NCBI GenBank assembly: GCA_022839995.1 | Contig: JALHIN010000007.1 | Location: 28,357 to 92,356, forward strand | DNA length: 64,000 bases | Source of the DNA: 79-D21 sp022839995 | GTDB taxonomy: Bacteria; Synergistota; Synergistia; Synergistales; 79-D21 | Reading direction: 5' to 3' | Part shown: in pieces, positions 26,091 through 34,139 of the stretch | How the letters are laid out: each line of letters begins with the position of its first letter | Position numbering within the stretch: the first letter of the stretch is position 1 | Translations under genes and position numbers: made by a program | The notes under the pieces: model-generated | Database searches by the model: none | The model's input: the letters and a program-made list of their open reading frames with translations, nothing else | What the model was told of the DNA's origin: nothing

Positions 26091-26987
26091 ATGGCAGAAA
26101 AGTTCTCACCCCTCGTGGATGCCTACCTACAGGACTTGCGCCACGGACGCCGTCTATCCGAGAATACCGTGACGAATTACGCCGTGGACCTGGCGCAATT
26201 CGTCGAGTTTTTGCTTGCCCAGGGACTGAATACCCCGGAAGAGGTCAAAGCGGGTCACATCCGTGCCTATCTTCGGGAAATGCTCGCTTACGGCTATGCG
26301 AAAACTTCGGCCGCCCGGAAACTTTCCGCGGTCAAAAGCTGGATGGCATTCTTGAAGGATGAACGTGTCCTTTCAGAGGATCCTTCCTGCCGGGTCCAGG
26401 CCCCGAAACTCCCTGCCCGGTTGCCACGCGCCCTCGGGCGGGAAGAGGTCCGAAGCCTCCTCGAAAACGGGCCCCAGGGCAAATCGCGGGCGAGAGACAG
26501 AGCTGCCCTCGAGCTGTTGTACGGCAGCGGGCTTCGGGTCGCGGAACTCGTTTCTCTCGATTGGGAGGACCTGGACCTCCAGGAGCGCTGGGTGAGGGTC
26601 TCTGGAAAGGGGAACAAAGAACGACTGGTCCCGCTGGGCCGTTACGCGCTGGCGGCTTTCGAAGGCTGGGCTCTTGAGTGCCCCGGCCGAAAGGGACCTC
26701 TTTTCCCCGGAGCCGGGGGCGGAAGGATGACCGTGAGGACGGTAACCCGGATCGTTGACCGTGCCGCGAAACGGTGCGGGCTTTCGGGCGTAACCCCCCA
26801 CGTCTTGCGGCACAGCTTTGCGACCCACCTGCTTGAAGGCGGGGCAAACCTGAGGGTTCTCCAGGAACTGCTGGGCCATGAAAGTCTGCTGACCACGCAG
26901 CGGTACCTCAGGATCAGTGCGGATCACCTGCAGAGAATGGTTCGGGAAGCTCACCCGAGAGGGGGGGAAGGTGAAGGGGATGTTTGA
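26091..26987 (+). CDS. xerC: Tyrosine recombinase XerC
   Basis: This 298-residue tyrosine recombinase has an N-terminal SAM-like DNA-binding domain (LRHGRRLSENTVTNYAVDL) and a C-terminal catalytic domain. The catalytic set is complete: Arg in LYGSGLRVAELVSL, His/Arg in HVLRHSFATHLL, His in LGHESLLTT and the Tyr in TQRYLRIS. The family resolves chromosome dimers at dif. ATG 26091 was chosen as it gives the standard N-terminus; there is only a weak ribosome site. Its place before hslVU-codY is that of CodV in Bacillus. It overlaps hslV by 8 bases. Confidence 0.93.
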   Translation: MAEKFSPLVDAYLQDLRHGRRLSENTVTNYAVDLAQFVEFLLAQGLNTPEEVKAGHIRAYLREMLAYGYAKTSAARKLSAVKSWMAFLKDERVLSEDPSCRVQAPKLPARLPRALGREEVRSLLENGPQGKSRARDRAALELLYGSGLRVAELVSLDWEDLDLQERWVRVSGKGNKERLVPLGRYALAAFEGWALECPGRKGPLFPGAGGGRMTVRTVTRIVDRAAKRCGLSGVTPHVLRHSFATHLLEGGANLRVLQELLGHESLLTTQRYLRISADHLQRMVREAHPRGGEGEGDV

Positions 26988-27513
26988 AGGAACGACCGTA
27001 CTTTGCGTGCGACGCGGAGGGAAGGTCGCCATGGCGGGAGATGGCCAGGTGACGCTGGGGGATAAGGTCATCAAGGCGACGGCAAGGAAAGTGCGTTCCC
27101 TGAAGAACGGCCGTGTCCTTGCGGGGTTTGCAGGCAGCACGGCGGACGCCATGACCCTGCTGGAACGTTTCGAGACCAAGCTGAACGAGCAGAACGGAAA
27201 CCTTCTCCGGGCCGCCTACTCGCTGGTTCGGGACTGGAGGCTCGACAAGGCCCTGCGCCAGCTTGAAGCGATGATGCTCGTGGCGGACGCGGAGCAGACC
27301 CTCCTCCTTTCCGGGGCCGGGGACGTGCTCGAGCCTGAAGGGGAAGCGTCCTCCATCGGTTCGGGGTCCGGGTACGCCCTGGCTGCAGCTCGAGCCCTGC
27401 TGATCGCAACGGACTGGGACGCTGAAAGGATTGCCCGGGTTTCCCTGGAGACGGCGGCTGAAATCTGTATTTACACCAACAAATCGATCACCCTGGAGGT
27501 CATCGGTTCATGA
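26980..27513 (+). CDS. hslV: ATP-dependent protease subunit HslV (ClpQ)
   Basis: This threonine peptidase forms the proteolytic core of the HslUV complex. The 177-residue form starts at ATG 26980 as MFEGTTVLCVRRGGK; by family comparison a short propeptide (MFEG) is removed to expose the catalytic Thr5. The block VAMAGDGQVTLGDKVIK and the end ETAAEICIYTNKSITLE are diagnostic. A GTG at 26971 is an alternative start. The extended N-terminus resembles the Bacillus CodW layout. It overlaps hslU by ATGA. Confidence 0.94.
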   Translation: MFEGTTVLCVRRGGKVAMAGDGQVTLGDKVIKATARKVRSLKNGRVLAGFAGSTADAMTLLERFETKLNEQNGNLLRAAYSLVRDWRLDKALRQLEAMMLVADAEQTLLLSGAGDVLEPEGEASSIGSGSGYALAAARALLIATDWDAERIARVSLETAAEICIYTNKSITLEVIGS

Positions 27514-28916
27514 CAACCCAGGCAAAAAGGGCCGAAGCGCTGACTCCGGCAAAAATCGTACAAACACTGAACCGGTACATCGTCGGCCAGGAAAAGGCCA
27601 AGAGGGCGGTCGCGATCGCCCTTCGGAACCGGCTTCGCAGGAGGTGGCTGGCAGCCGGGCTTTCGGAGGAAATCGTTCCGAAAAACATCCTCATGGTCGG
27701 GCCGACCGGTGTGGGAAAGACGGAAATTGCACGAAGGCTTGCTTCTCTCGTGGATGCTCCGTTTGTCAAGGTAGAAGCCACAAAATTCACCGAAGTCGGT
27801 TACGTGGGCCGTGACGTTGAATCGATGATCCGCGACCTGGCGGAAGCGGCCGTACAGATGGTCAAGAGCCGGCGTTTGGAAGAGGTTCAAGCCCAGGCGC
27901 GGGTTCGGGCCGAGGAGCGCCTCCTGGATGCCCTGCTTCCCCGACCGAAGAAGGAACCGGCACTCCCCGATTTCATGAAAACCCTGATGGGCGGCGGAAC
28001 GGAGAGGGAAGAACCGGCTCCCGTGCAGGAACCCCCTTCCGGCACCAGGGAACGCCTTCGGGAGATGCTTCTCGCGGGGAAACTCGACGAGAGGGAGGTC
28101 GAAATCGAGGTTTCGGAGGCCCAGCAGGTCGGTTTTCCCCTGATGGGTGCTGGAATGGAAGGGATGGCCATCAACCTGGGGGAAATGCTTGGGGGCTTGA
28201 TGCCCAGGAAGATGAAACGCCGCAGGATGACCGTGGCGGAGGCCTTGAAAATCCTCCAGGCAGAGGAAGCGGAAGCCCTCGTCGACATGGAGGCGGTTGC
28301 CCGTGAAGCCCTGGAAAAGGCGGAAGAAGAGGGAATCGTCTTCCTTGACGAACTGGACAAGGTCGCTGCGACCGGCGGGACAGGCCAGGGGCCGGACGTC
28401 AGCCGGGAAGGAGTTCAGCGGGACCTGCTTCCCATCGTCGAAGGAAGCACGGTCCAGACGAAATACGGTCCAATTCGCACCGACCACATTCTCTTCATCG
28501 CTGCCGGAGCGTTTCACAAAGTCCGGCCCTCCGACCTGATCCCGGAGCTTCAGGGCAGGTTCCCCCTGAGGGTCGAGCTTCAGCCCCTTTCGGCGGAAGA
28601 CCTGGCAAGAATCCTGGTCGAACCGGAAAACAGCCTCCTGAAGCAATACCAGGCCCTCTTGGAAACGGAGGGAGTCGAGGTGGTTTTCCAGGAAGAAGCG
28701 GTCCGCGAAATCGCTGCAACCGCCGCCCGGATGAACCAGGAAATGGAGGACATCGGGGCTCGACGGCTCCACACCATCATGGAAATCCTCCTGGAGGAGG
28801 TCAGTTTTTCGGCTCCCGAGATGAAGGGAGTGCGGATCAGCGTGGATGTGCCGTTTGTCCGGAGCCGGCTCGAACCCTTGGCCAGTGACACGGACATCCG
28901 GAAATACCTGATATGA
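27510..28916 (+). CDS. hslU: ATP-dependent protease ATPase subunit HslU (ClpY)
   Basis: This AAA+ unfoldase feeds substrates to HslV. The 468-residue protein opens with LTPAKIVQTLNRYIVGQ and has Walker A GPTGVGKTEIAR (about 63-74), FTEVGYVGRDVES, an intermediate I domain rich in Glu/Lys (residues about 110-240), Walker B GIVFLDELDKVA, and the C-terminal end DIRKYLI that docks in HslV. It is coupled to hslV by ATGA overlap; its stop overlaps an in-frame ATG of codY. Confidence 0.96.
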   Translation: MTTQAKRAEALTPAKIVQTLNRYIVGQEKAKRAVAIALRNRLRRRWLAAGLSEEIVPKNILMVGPTGVGKTEIARRLASLVDAPFVKVEATKFTEVGYVGRDVESMIRDLAEAAVQMVKSRRLEEVQAQARVRAEERLLDALLPRPKKEPALPDFMKTLMGGGTEREEPAPVQEPPSGTRERLREMLLAGKLDEREVEIEVSEAQQVGFPLMGAGMEGMAINLGEMLGGLMPRKMKRRRMTVAEALKILQAEEAEALVDMEAVAREALEKAEEEGIVFLDELDKVAATGGTGQGPDVSREGVQRDLLPIVEGSTVQTKYGPIRTDHILFIAAGAFHKVRPSDLIPELQGRFPLRVELQPLSAEDLARILVEPENSLLKQYQALLETEGVEVVFQEEAVREIAATAARMNQEMEDIGARRLHTIMEILLEEVSFSAPEMKGVRISVDVPFVRSRLEPLASDTDIRKYLI

Positions 28917-28954
28917 ATCACTCGATCGACGATAAGGAGCCTGGAGGGATCAAG

Positions 28955-29791
28955 ATGGAAATGCGTACACCGAAAGAGTTGCTCGAGAGCAGGCCGAAAA
29001 TCCTGAACCCGTCGGCGATGAACGACCTGCTGGAAAAAACCCGCATCGTCAGCAGGGCCCTGGAAAACCGGAAGGGAAACGACGCCCCTGATTACCAGAA
29101 GCTGGCTTCCCTGCTCTGCGACCTCTCCACAGCCAACGTCTACCTCATCAACCGCGAGGGCCGGATTTTGGGATACGGCTGGATCAACGAGTACGACTGC
29201 CCGATCATGTCCGACCAGTTGGCCCGGGGAAGAATGCCCGAGCGGTACGTGGAAAAGCTGAACCAGGTGCACGAATCCGTCCTGAACCACACGGACCACG
29301 GTGTTTGCGCCTATGCCGACGTGCCCTGCACCTATTCGGACAAGCATGTCCTCTATGTCCCGATCAATGGTGCCGGAGACCGGCTTGGAACGTTGATCCT
29401 CGCCCGGTTCGGTGCGGAGTTCGACACGCGCGACCTGGTGCTGGCGGAATACCTTGCGACGGTGGTGGGACTGGAAATCCTGCACGAACGGGCCAAGTCG
29501 ATCGAGGACCGCTCGCGGGAACGCCTGATCGTCCAGATGGCCATGAGGGCTCTTTCCTACTCGGAAGTAAAGTCGGTCAAACACATTATCCGGGAGCTGG
29601 GGGATTCCGAAGGGGTGGTCGTCGCCAGCCGGGTGGCGGATCGGGTCGGCGTGACCCGGAGCGTAATCGTGAATGCCCTGAGAAAACTTGAAAGCGCGGG
29701 AATCATCGAAAGCCGAAGCCTCGGAATGAAGGGGACCCATATCAAGGTCATGAGTCCGCTCTTCGTCGAGGACCTGCGGGTCTTCGACTAG
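28955..29791 (+). CDS. codY: GTP- and branched-chain-amino-acid-sensing repressor CodY
   Basis: CodY represses nutrient-starvation genes when GTP and branched-chain amino acids are plentiful. The 278-residue protein has an N-terminal GAF domain and a C-terminal winged helix (about 215-258) with VADRVGVTRSVIVNALRKLE and IESRSLGMKGTHIKV, nearly identical to the classical CodY helix-turn-helix. ATG 28955 has GGAGGGAT just upstream; the ATG at 28913, overlapping the hslU stop, would add 14 residues and cannot be excluded. It closes the xerC-hslV-hslU-codY block. CodY is best known from low-GC Gram-positives; here it shares a chromosome with LPS genes. Confidence 0.93.
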   Translation: MEMRTPKELLESRPKILNPSAMNDLLEKTRIVSRALENRKGNDAPDYQKLASLLCDLSTANVYLINREGRILGYGWINEYDCPIMSDQLARGRMPERYVEKLNQVHESVLNHTDHGVCAYADVPCTYSDKHVLYVPINGAGDRLGTLILARFGAEFDTRDLVLAEYLATVVGLEILHERAKSIEDRSRERLIVQMAMRALSYSEVKSVKHIIRELGDSEGVVVASRVADRVGVTRSVIVNALRKLESAGIIESRSLGMKGTHIKVMSPLFVEDLRVFD

Positions 29792-29845
29792 GACGGGGCG
29801 CTCACGGCTGATTTCCCGGGGCTAGCGCAAAGCGGGCCGATTCTT

Positions 29846-29851
29846 TATAAT
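29846..29851 (+). promoter_or_regulatory. -10 box of the S1-domain protein gene
   Basis: An exact TATAAT sits 56 bases before the ATG at 29908, in a 116-base gap after codY. No clear -35 hexamer is visible at 16-18 bases, so an activator or a weak -35 would be needed. No convincing terminator for the codY operon was seen in the same gap. Confidence 0.5.
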
Positions 29852-29907
29852 CACTCTATTTCCGGCGATCACTCAAAACCAAACGAGCGGAGGCTAAAGG
29901 GGAAAAC

Positions 29908-30333
29908 ATGGCGGAGGAAAGAAGCGCAGCGACAGAACCGGTCAAGGTGGGGGACATTGTCAAAGGCACCGTCGAACACATTGCGGCCTACGGGGCTTTT
30001 GTACGGCTAGCCACTGGACAGAAAGCCATGATTCACATTTCCGAACTCTCCCAGAGTTTCGTCAAGAAGGTAGAGGACGTGCTCGCGGTGGGGCAGGAGG
30101 TCCAGGCGCAGGTCATCAAGATCGATGAAAAGAACCGCATCGACCTTTCGATCAAGGTCCTCCAGGCCAGGGAGAGTCGGCCTCCGAAGAAAAAGGAGGA
30201 CGATTTCGAGAAGAAATTGTCTCTCTTCCTTAAAAGCAGCGAGGAGAAGATCGCCGATCTCAACAACAAGCTGAAGGATCCCCGCGGAAGCAAAAAGAGG
30301 AGCGGATCCGGCGCTTCCGGCGGGAAACGCTAG
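29908..30333 (+). CDS. S1 domain RNA-binding protein
   Basis: This 141-residue protein has one S1 (OB-fold) domain at about residues 10-85 (VGDIVKGTVEHIAAYGAFVRL, then MIHISELSQSFVKKVEDVL and KNRIDLSIK), followed by a highly charged Lys/Glu linker and a basic Ser/Gly/Lys tail. It resembles the single-S1 proteins of Firmicutes (YugI/general stress protein 13 group) that act on ribosomes or mRNA. AAAGGGG lies upstream of the ATG. It has its own -10 and a strong terminator, so it is probably monocistronic. Confidence 0.85.
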   Translation: MAEERSAATEPVKVGDIVKGTVEHIAAYGAFVRLATGQKAMIHISELSQSFVKKVEDVLAVGQEVQAQVIKIDEKNRIDLSIKVLQARESRPPKKKEDDFEKKLSLFLKSSEEKIADLNNKLKDPRGSKKRSGSGASGGKR

Positions 30334-30359
30334 AAACGGCATGAACGGCTTCATCGCGG

Positions 30360-30388
30360 GCGGGGGGGTCTCCCCCCCGCTTTCTTTT
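30360..30388 (+). terminator. Rho-independent terminator of the S1-domain gene
   Basis: GC followed by seven G (30360-30368) pairs with seven C followed by GC (30372-30380) around a TCT loop, and is followed by TTTCTTTT. It starts 27 bases after the S1 stop codon and argues that the next gene begins beyond 30388. Confidence 0.92.
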
Positions 30389-30409
30389 GAGGGGCTTGCG
30401 GAGAACGAT

Positions 30410-30943
30410 TTGGAAACGCTCCTTCAGCAAATGAAAGGACGGGCGTTCGACGTCTCGATTGTGCGCGGCATCGCAAAGAGGTGCCCTTGGGGGAAACCCC
30501 AAGTGATCGTTTGCGCTCCCGTGAGGAAGGGAAGGCCGTTCCCCACGACCTTCTGGCTGACCTGCCCCTACCTCGACTGCATGTGCGGCCGCCTGGAGTC
30601 CGAAGGAGCCGTGAAGGAAATCGAGACCTGCCTCTCGGAAAAACTGCAGGAATGGCAGGGCTATCACGCGGCTGCGGCGAACTGCCGGATGTCCCTGCTC
30701 TCGCCCGGGGAATGGGAAGCTCTTGCGGGAGAAGGGGAGTCCCTGGTCAGGGTCCTGCAAAATACGGGGATCGGAGGGATCCGGCCGACAGGCACCCCGT
30801 CGGCGAAATGCCTCCACTTGCAGGTCGCGACCTGGCTTGGCCTGGGTTTCCATCCTGCAGAGCAATGGCTGCAATCGGAACTGGGAAACCTGCATTGCGG
30901 GAAGGCATGGATTTCCCGCTGCAAGACAGAGGAAGAGCAATAA
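30410..30943 (+). CDS. DUF501 family protein
   Basis: This is a 177-residue protein of the DUF501 family, of unknown function. Family landmarks by eye are RCPWGKPQVIVCAPV, PFPTTFWLTCPYLDCMCGRLE and GIGGIRPTGTPSAKCLHLQV; the several conserved Cys and His suggest a metal or redox site, which is inference. The TTG at 30410 has GCGGAGAA upstream. An ATG at 30341 is in frame but would require translating the preceding terminator hairpin, so it was rejected; ATG 30431 is another option. It is followed after 13 bases by argH. Confidence 0.8.
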   Translation: METLLQQMKGRAFDVSIVRGIAKRCPWGKPQVIVCAPVRKGRPFPTTFWLTCPYLDCMCGRLESEGAVKEIETCLSEKLQEWQGYHAAAANCRMSLLSPGEWEALAGEGESLVRVLQNTGIGGIRPTGTPSAKCLHLQVATWLGLGFHPAEQWLQSELGNLHCGKAWISRCKTEEEQ

Positions 30944-30956
30944 GGGGGGAATCGCC

Positions 30957-32369
30957 GTGTGGAAGGGGCGCTTCACGGCCGAGACGGCCGACGTGGTCCT
31001 TCGGTTCAGCCAGTCGCTGGATCTCGACTGGAGGCTTGCAAAATGCGACATCATCGGGAGTATCGCCCATGCCAGGATGCTCGGCAGGGTCGGGCTGCTC
31101 ACGGAGGAAGAGAGTGCGTCTCTTGAGAAGGGGTTGAAGCAGGTAGCCAGGGAAATCGAATCGGGAGAATTCACCCCCCGGGTCGACCTCGAAGATGTCC
31201 ACATGAACATCGAGGCCCGCCTGACGGCCATCCTGGGACCGCTCGGGGCCAGGCTGCACATGGGGCGAAGCAGGAACGACCAGGTGGCGACGACCCTGCG
31301 GCTCTACCTGCGTGAGGCCCTGACCCGAATCGGGGTCCAGCTGGCCGGTTTTCTTGATGTCCTGCTGGCGCTTTCCGAGCGGGACGAGAATGTCCTCGTT
31401 CCCGGTTACACGCACCTGCAGCAGGCCCAGCCCATCAGCATGGGACACTACTGGCTCTCCCATTTCCAGGCCTTTCGCAGAGATGCGCGCCGCCTCCTTT
31501 TCGCCCTTGAATCCCTCAACGAATGTCCCCTTGGAAGCGGGGCTCTTGCGGGTTCGACGCTTCCCCTCGACCGCGCCTTCACCGCGGAGATCCTAGGGTT
31601 TCAGAAGCCCACCGACAACAGCCTGGACACGGTCGGGCAGCGGGACTACATCCTCGACATCCACAGCTTCTGCGCCGTTTTCGGGATCCACGCCAGCCGA
31701 CTTTCTGAGGACCTGATCCTCTACAGCTCCCAGGAATTTGGCTGGATCCGCCTGCCGGACGATTTCTGCACCGGCTCCAGCATGATGCCCCAAAAGAAGA
31801 ACCCCGACGTGCTGGAACTCGTGAGAGGCCGAACGGGGCAGTTCGTCGGCCATCTCGTGGATCTTCTCGTCAACCTGAAGGGACTTCCCTCGACCTATGA
31901 CAGGGACCTCCAGGAGGACAAACGAGGGCTCTGGGAAAGCCTGGACCTGATGGAGGCTGTCTTTTCCGTGCTGACCCCGCTTCTGGAAAAGGTCGAAGTG
32001 GACGGTGAACGGGCGAAATCGGGGTTTGAAAACGGACTGCTCCTTGCCACCGATGTTGCCGAATACCTCGTGCTGAAGGGCGTTCCTTTCCGCCAGGCCC
32101 ACGAAAAGGTGGGAAAGGCGGTCGCCTGGTGCATTCGGGAAAACCGTTCCCTTTCGGGCCTTTCCGCAAAAGAGTGGAAAGCCCTGTTGCCCGAAGCCGG
32201 AGAAGACCTGCCTGGGCTCCTTGATGCCCGCGTTTCCGTTTCACGGCGGCAAACCTATGGGGGAACCGCATTTTCGCAGGTGGCTTTCCAGAGAGCCTCG
32301 GGAAAACGGGAGCTGGAGAAGTTTCGGGAGGCGCTATCCAGGATCCCGGGACCCCGGATCGAAATCTAG
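30957..32369 (+). CDS. argH: Argininosuccinate lyase
   Basis: ArgH splits argininosuccinate to arginine and fumarate. The 470-residue protein starts at GTG 30957 (WKGRFTAETADVVLRFSQS) behind AGGGGGGA and carries the superfamily signature GSSMMPQKKNPD, plus MGRSRNDQVATTLRL and HLQQAQPISMGHYW. Length fits the family. No other arginine gene is in the window. It precedes a tRNA cluster with its own promoter. Confidence 0.95.
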   Translation: MWKGRFTAETADVVLRFSQSLDLDWRLAKCDIIGSIAHARMLGRVGLLTEEESASLEKGLKQVAREIESGEFTPRVDLEDVHMNIEARLTAILGPLGARLHMGRSRNDQVATTLRLYLREALTRIGVQLAGFLDVLLALSERDENVLVPGYTHLQQAQPISMGHYWLSHFQAFRRDARRLLFALESLNECPLGSGALAGSTLPLDRAFTAEILGFQKPTDNSLDTVGQRDYILDIHSFCAVFGIHASRLSEDLILYSSQEFGWIRLPDDFCTGSSMMPQKKNPDVLELVRGRTGQFVGHLVDLLVNLKGLPSTYDRDLQEDKRGLWESLDLMEAVFSVLTPLLEKVEVDGERAKSGFENGLLLATDVAEYLVLKGVPFRQAHEKVGKAVAWCIRENRSLSGLSAKEWKALLPEAGEDLPGLLDARVSVSRRQTYGGTAFSQVAFQRASGKRELEKFREALSRIPGPRIEI

Positions 32370-32390
32370 GCGGCTTGTTTGACCGCAGCC

Positions 32391-32419
32391 TTGACAGACA
32401 GGCCGAGGGTCGCTATATT
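32391..32419 (+). promoter_or_regulatory. Promoter of the tRNA-Lys-Glu-Thr cluster
   Basis: A perfect TTGACA (32391-32396) and TATATT (32414-32419) are separated by exactly 17 bases. The tRNA-Lys 5' end is 18 bases downstream. This is the best sigma-70 promoter in the window. Confidence 0.9.
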
Positions 32420-32437
32420 GTCCTAGCCTCTAGAGCT

Positions 32438-32513
32438 GAGTCGTTAGCTCAGCTGGCAGAGCACCGGACTTTTAATCCGGGTGTCGAGGGTTCGAATCCC
32501 TCACGACTCACCA
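32438..32513 (+). tRNA. tRNA-Lys(UUU)
   Basis: A 76-base cloverleaf: acceptor GAGTCGT pairs with ACGACTC, discriminator A, and CCA is encoded. The anticodon arm CCGGA-CT-TTT-AA-TCCGG gives anticodon UUU. T loop TTCGAAT is standard. It is the first gene of a three-tRNA transcript. Confidence 0.97.
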
Positions 32514-32517
32514 GCGC

Positions 32518-32593
32518 GGTCCCATCGTCTAGTGGCCCAGGACACCGCCCTTTCAAGGCGGCGGCACGGGTTCGAATCCCGTTGGGACCGCCA
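32518..32593 (+). tRNA. tRNA-Glu(UUC)
   Basis: A 76-base cloverleaf: acceptor GGTCCCA pairs with TGGGACC, discriminator G, and CCA is encoded. The anticodon arm CCGCC-CT-TTC-AA-GGCGG gives anticodon UUC. It lies 4 bases after tRNA-Lys. Confidence 0.97.
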
Positions 32594-32600
32594 TTTTTAG

Positions 32601-32676
32601 GCCGGCGTAGCTCAGTCGGTAGAGCAGCGCACTCGTAATGCGCAGGTCTCCGGTTCAAGTCCGGACGCCGGCTCCA
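32601..32676 (+). tRNA. tRNA-Thr(CGU)
   Basis: A 76-base cloverleaf: acceptor GCCGGCG pairs with CGCCGGC, discriminator T, and CCA is encoded. The anticodon arm GCGCA-CT-CGT-AA-TGCGC gives anticodon CGU. It is the last gene of the cluster. Confidence 0.97.
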
Positions 32677-32686
32677 GCAGGAAACA

Positions 32687-32740
32687 AAGGGGATTTGCCA
32701 GGAGATCGGGAAGCTCCGAGGCAAGTCCCCTTCTTTTTTT
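32687..32740 (+). terminator. Rho-independent terminator of the tRNA cluster
   Basis: AAGGGGATTTGCC (32687-32699) pairs with GGCAAGTCCCCTT (32720-32732), with one T-G wobble. The 20-base loop holds a small inner GGAG/CTCC stem. It is followed by C and seven T. The T tract ends about 6 bases before the ribosome site of the next gene. Confidence 0.92.
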
Positions 32741-32759
32741 GCAGGAAGGAGGACCCAAA

Positions 32760-33422
32760 TTGGGATTCAGACGGCTGCTTCTTGCGCGTCATGGCCAAAC
32801 CGAGTGGAATTCCGTTACCCGCTACCAGGGGAAAACGGACGTTCCCCTGAACGAAACAGGACGATTGCAGGCTGCTCGACTTGCCGCCCGTCTCTCCTTC
32901 TGGGGACCGGAAAAGATGTTCACATCCCCGCTGTCCCGCGCCGGGGAAACGGCGAAAATCATCAGGGACAGGCTTCAGGAGGGAGAAAAGCCCCCGCTTT
33001 TCGTACTGCCCGAATTGGCCGAAATCGATTTCGGAGATTGGGAAGGGCTCACCATTCCTGAAATCGAGCGTACCCACGGGCCCCTTTTCAGCCAGTGGAG
33101 GGAGGACCCATCCAGGGTCGTCCCTCCCGGCGGGGAGAGCTTTGCCCAGGTCCTGGATCGTGTGGAAAAGTCCCTGGAAAGGATTTTGGCGGGCCCCGAG
33201 GAGAGGATCCTCGTCGTGGGTCACGGAGGGATCATGCGGGCCATCCTCGTCCAGCTTCTCGGTGTTCCCGCCTCCCTCGTCTGGAGGATGAGGATGGACA
33301 ACTGCAGCCTCTTGGGCATCGATCTATGGAAAGAAAAGGCCATGCTGGCTTTTGCCAACGATTTCCTGCACCTGCTCGTACCGGGGGAGGAAGAGGCGGG
33401 GGCCCTGCCCTTGCCCGACTAG
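32760..33422 (+). CDS. Histidine phosphatase family protein (phosphoglycerate mutase-like)
   Basis: This 220-residue branch-1 histidine phosphatase has the catalytic phospho-His in LLARHGQTEWN and the second His in VVGHGGIMRAIL; ELAEIDFGDWEGL is typical of GpmB/CobC-type phosphatases. Substrate cannot be told from sequence; candidates are alpha-ribazole phosphate or sugar phosphates. TTG 32760 has AAGGAGG about 8 bases upstream. It follows the tRNA terminator and precedes the sigma factor gene by 80 bases, a gap with a TACAAT at 33445-33450 but no clear -35. Confidence 0.88.
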   Translation: MGFRRLLLARHGQTEWNSVTRYQGKTDVPLNETGRLQAARLAARLSFWGPEKMFTSPLSRAGETAKIIRDRLQEGEKPPLFVLPELAEIDFGDWEGLTIPEIERTHGPLFSQWREDPSRVVPPGGESFAQVLDRVEKSLERILAGPEERILVVGHGGIMRAILVQLLGVPASLVWRMRMDNCSLLGIDLWKEKAMLAFANDFLHLLVPGEEEAGALPLPD

Positions 33423-33502
33423 TGCGGGCAGCCTCCAATGCTGGTACAATGGCTTGGGCGAAAAGCCTTCAGCGGGCATAGCACAGGAAAGGAGAAACCG
33501 GC

Positions 33503-34078
33503 ATGGTTGAGGCTGAACCCTCGCAGCGGCTGGACCCGGAAAGAGAGGCCGTCCTGTGGGGCCTTCTGGCTGAAGGGGACGAGAGAGCCAGGGAGGAGCT
33601 GATCCTGGGCTACCGTTCCCTCGTGTTCTGGCTTGCCAGGAAACTGCAGGTATCACCCTCGCGCTTCCCCGACCTTGTCCAGGAAGGCACCTTGGCCCTG
33701 ATCACCGCGGTCGACCATTTCGACCGAAAACGCAACATCAAGTTCATCACCTATGCCTACTACCGAATCCGGGGGGCGATGGTCAATTTCCTGCAAAGGG
33801 TGGAGGCCAAGGCTCCCCTCCCGGTAGAAGAGATGGACATCGTCGCCGGGGATCCGTTCGAGCCCGAAGCAGAAGACTGGAGGCTTTCCCTGCAGGAAGG
33901 TCTCGAACGGCTGTCTTCAAGAGAATCCGAAATCATCGAGGCGCTCCTCGTTCAAGGCCGGCGTGCGAAAGAAGTCGCGAACGAGAAGGGAATCGATGTG
34001 AGCCAAATCTACCGGATCCAGAGGAAAGGCCTCGCGAAGCTCAGGGCATGGTTCGGGGTCGGGGAGTCCACATCCTGA
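33503..34078 (+). CDS. Short sigma-70 family RNA polymerase sigma factor
   Basis: This 191-residue sigma factor has region 2 (ILGYRSLVFWLARKL, PDLVQEGTLALITAVDHFD, KFITYAYYRIRGAMVNFL) and region 4 with a helix-turn-helix (AKEVANEKGIDVSQIYRIQ), and very little between them. The region 2 sequence is closest in style to FliA/WhiG/SigB-group factors rather than to ECF factors, but it lacks a full region 3. Start ATG 33503 has AAAGGAG upstream. A single-pass membrane protein lies downstream and then bamA, suggesting a link with envelope control; this is inference. Confidence 0.88.
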   Translation: MVEAEPSQRLDPEREAVLWGLLAEGDERAREELILGYRSLVFWLARKLQVSPSRFPDLVQEGTLALITAVDHFDRKRNIKFITYAYYRIRGAMVNFLQRVEAKAPLPVEEMDIVAGDPFEPEAEDWRLSLQEGLERLSSRESEIIEALLVQGRRAKEVANEKGIDVSQIYRIQRKGLAKLRAWFGVGESTS

Positions 34079-34139
34079 AGGCGGCTTGTGATAATTTCCA
34101 TGTCCCAGAGGAAGCTTCGGTCCCCGGGAGGTGGAGCGG

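Noticed and set aside
29792..29845. Weak stems (CCCG/CGGG) after codY as a terminator
   Set aside because: The stem is only four pairs and is not followed by a T run.
30341..30410. ATG 30341 as the start of the DUF501 gene
   Set aside because: It has no ribosome site and would translate a strong terminator hairpin as MNGFIAGGGVSPP; the TTG at 30410 is better placed.
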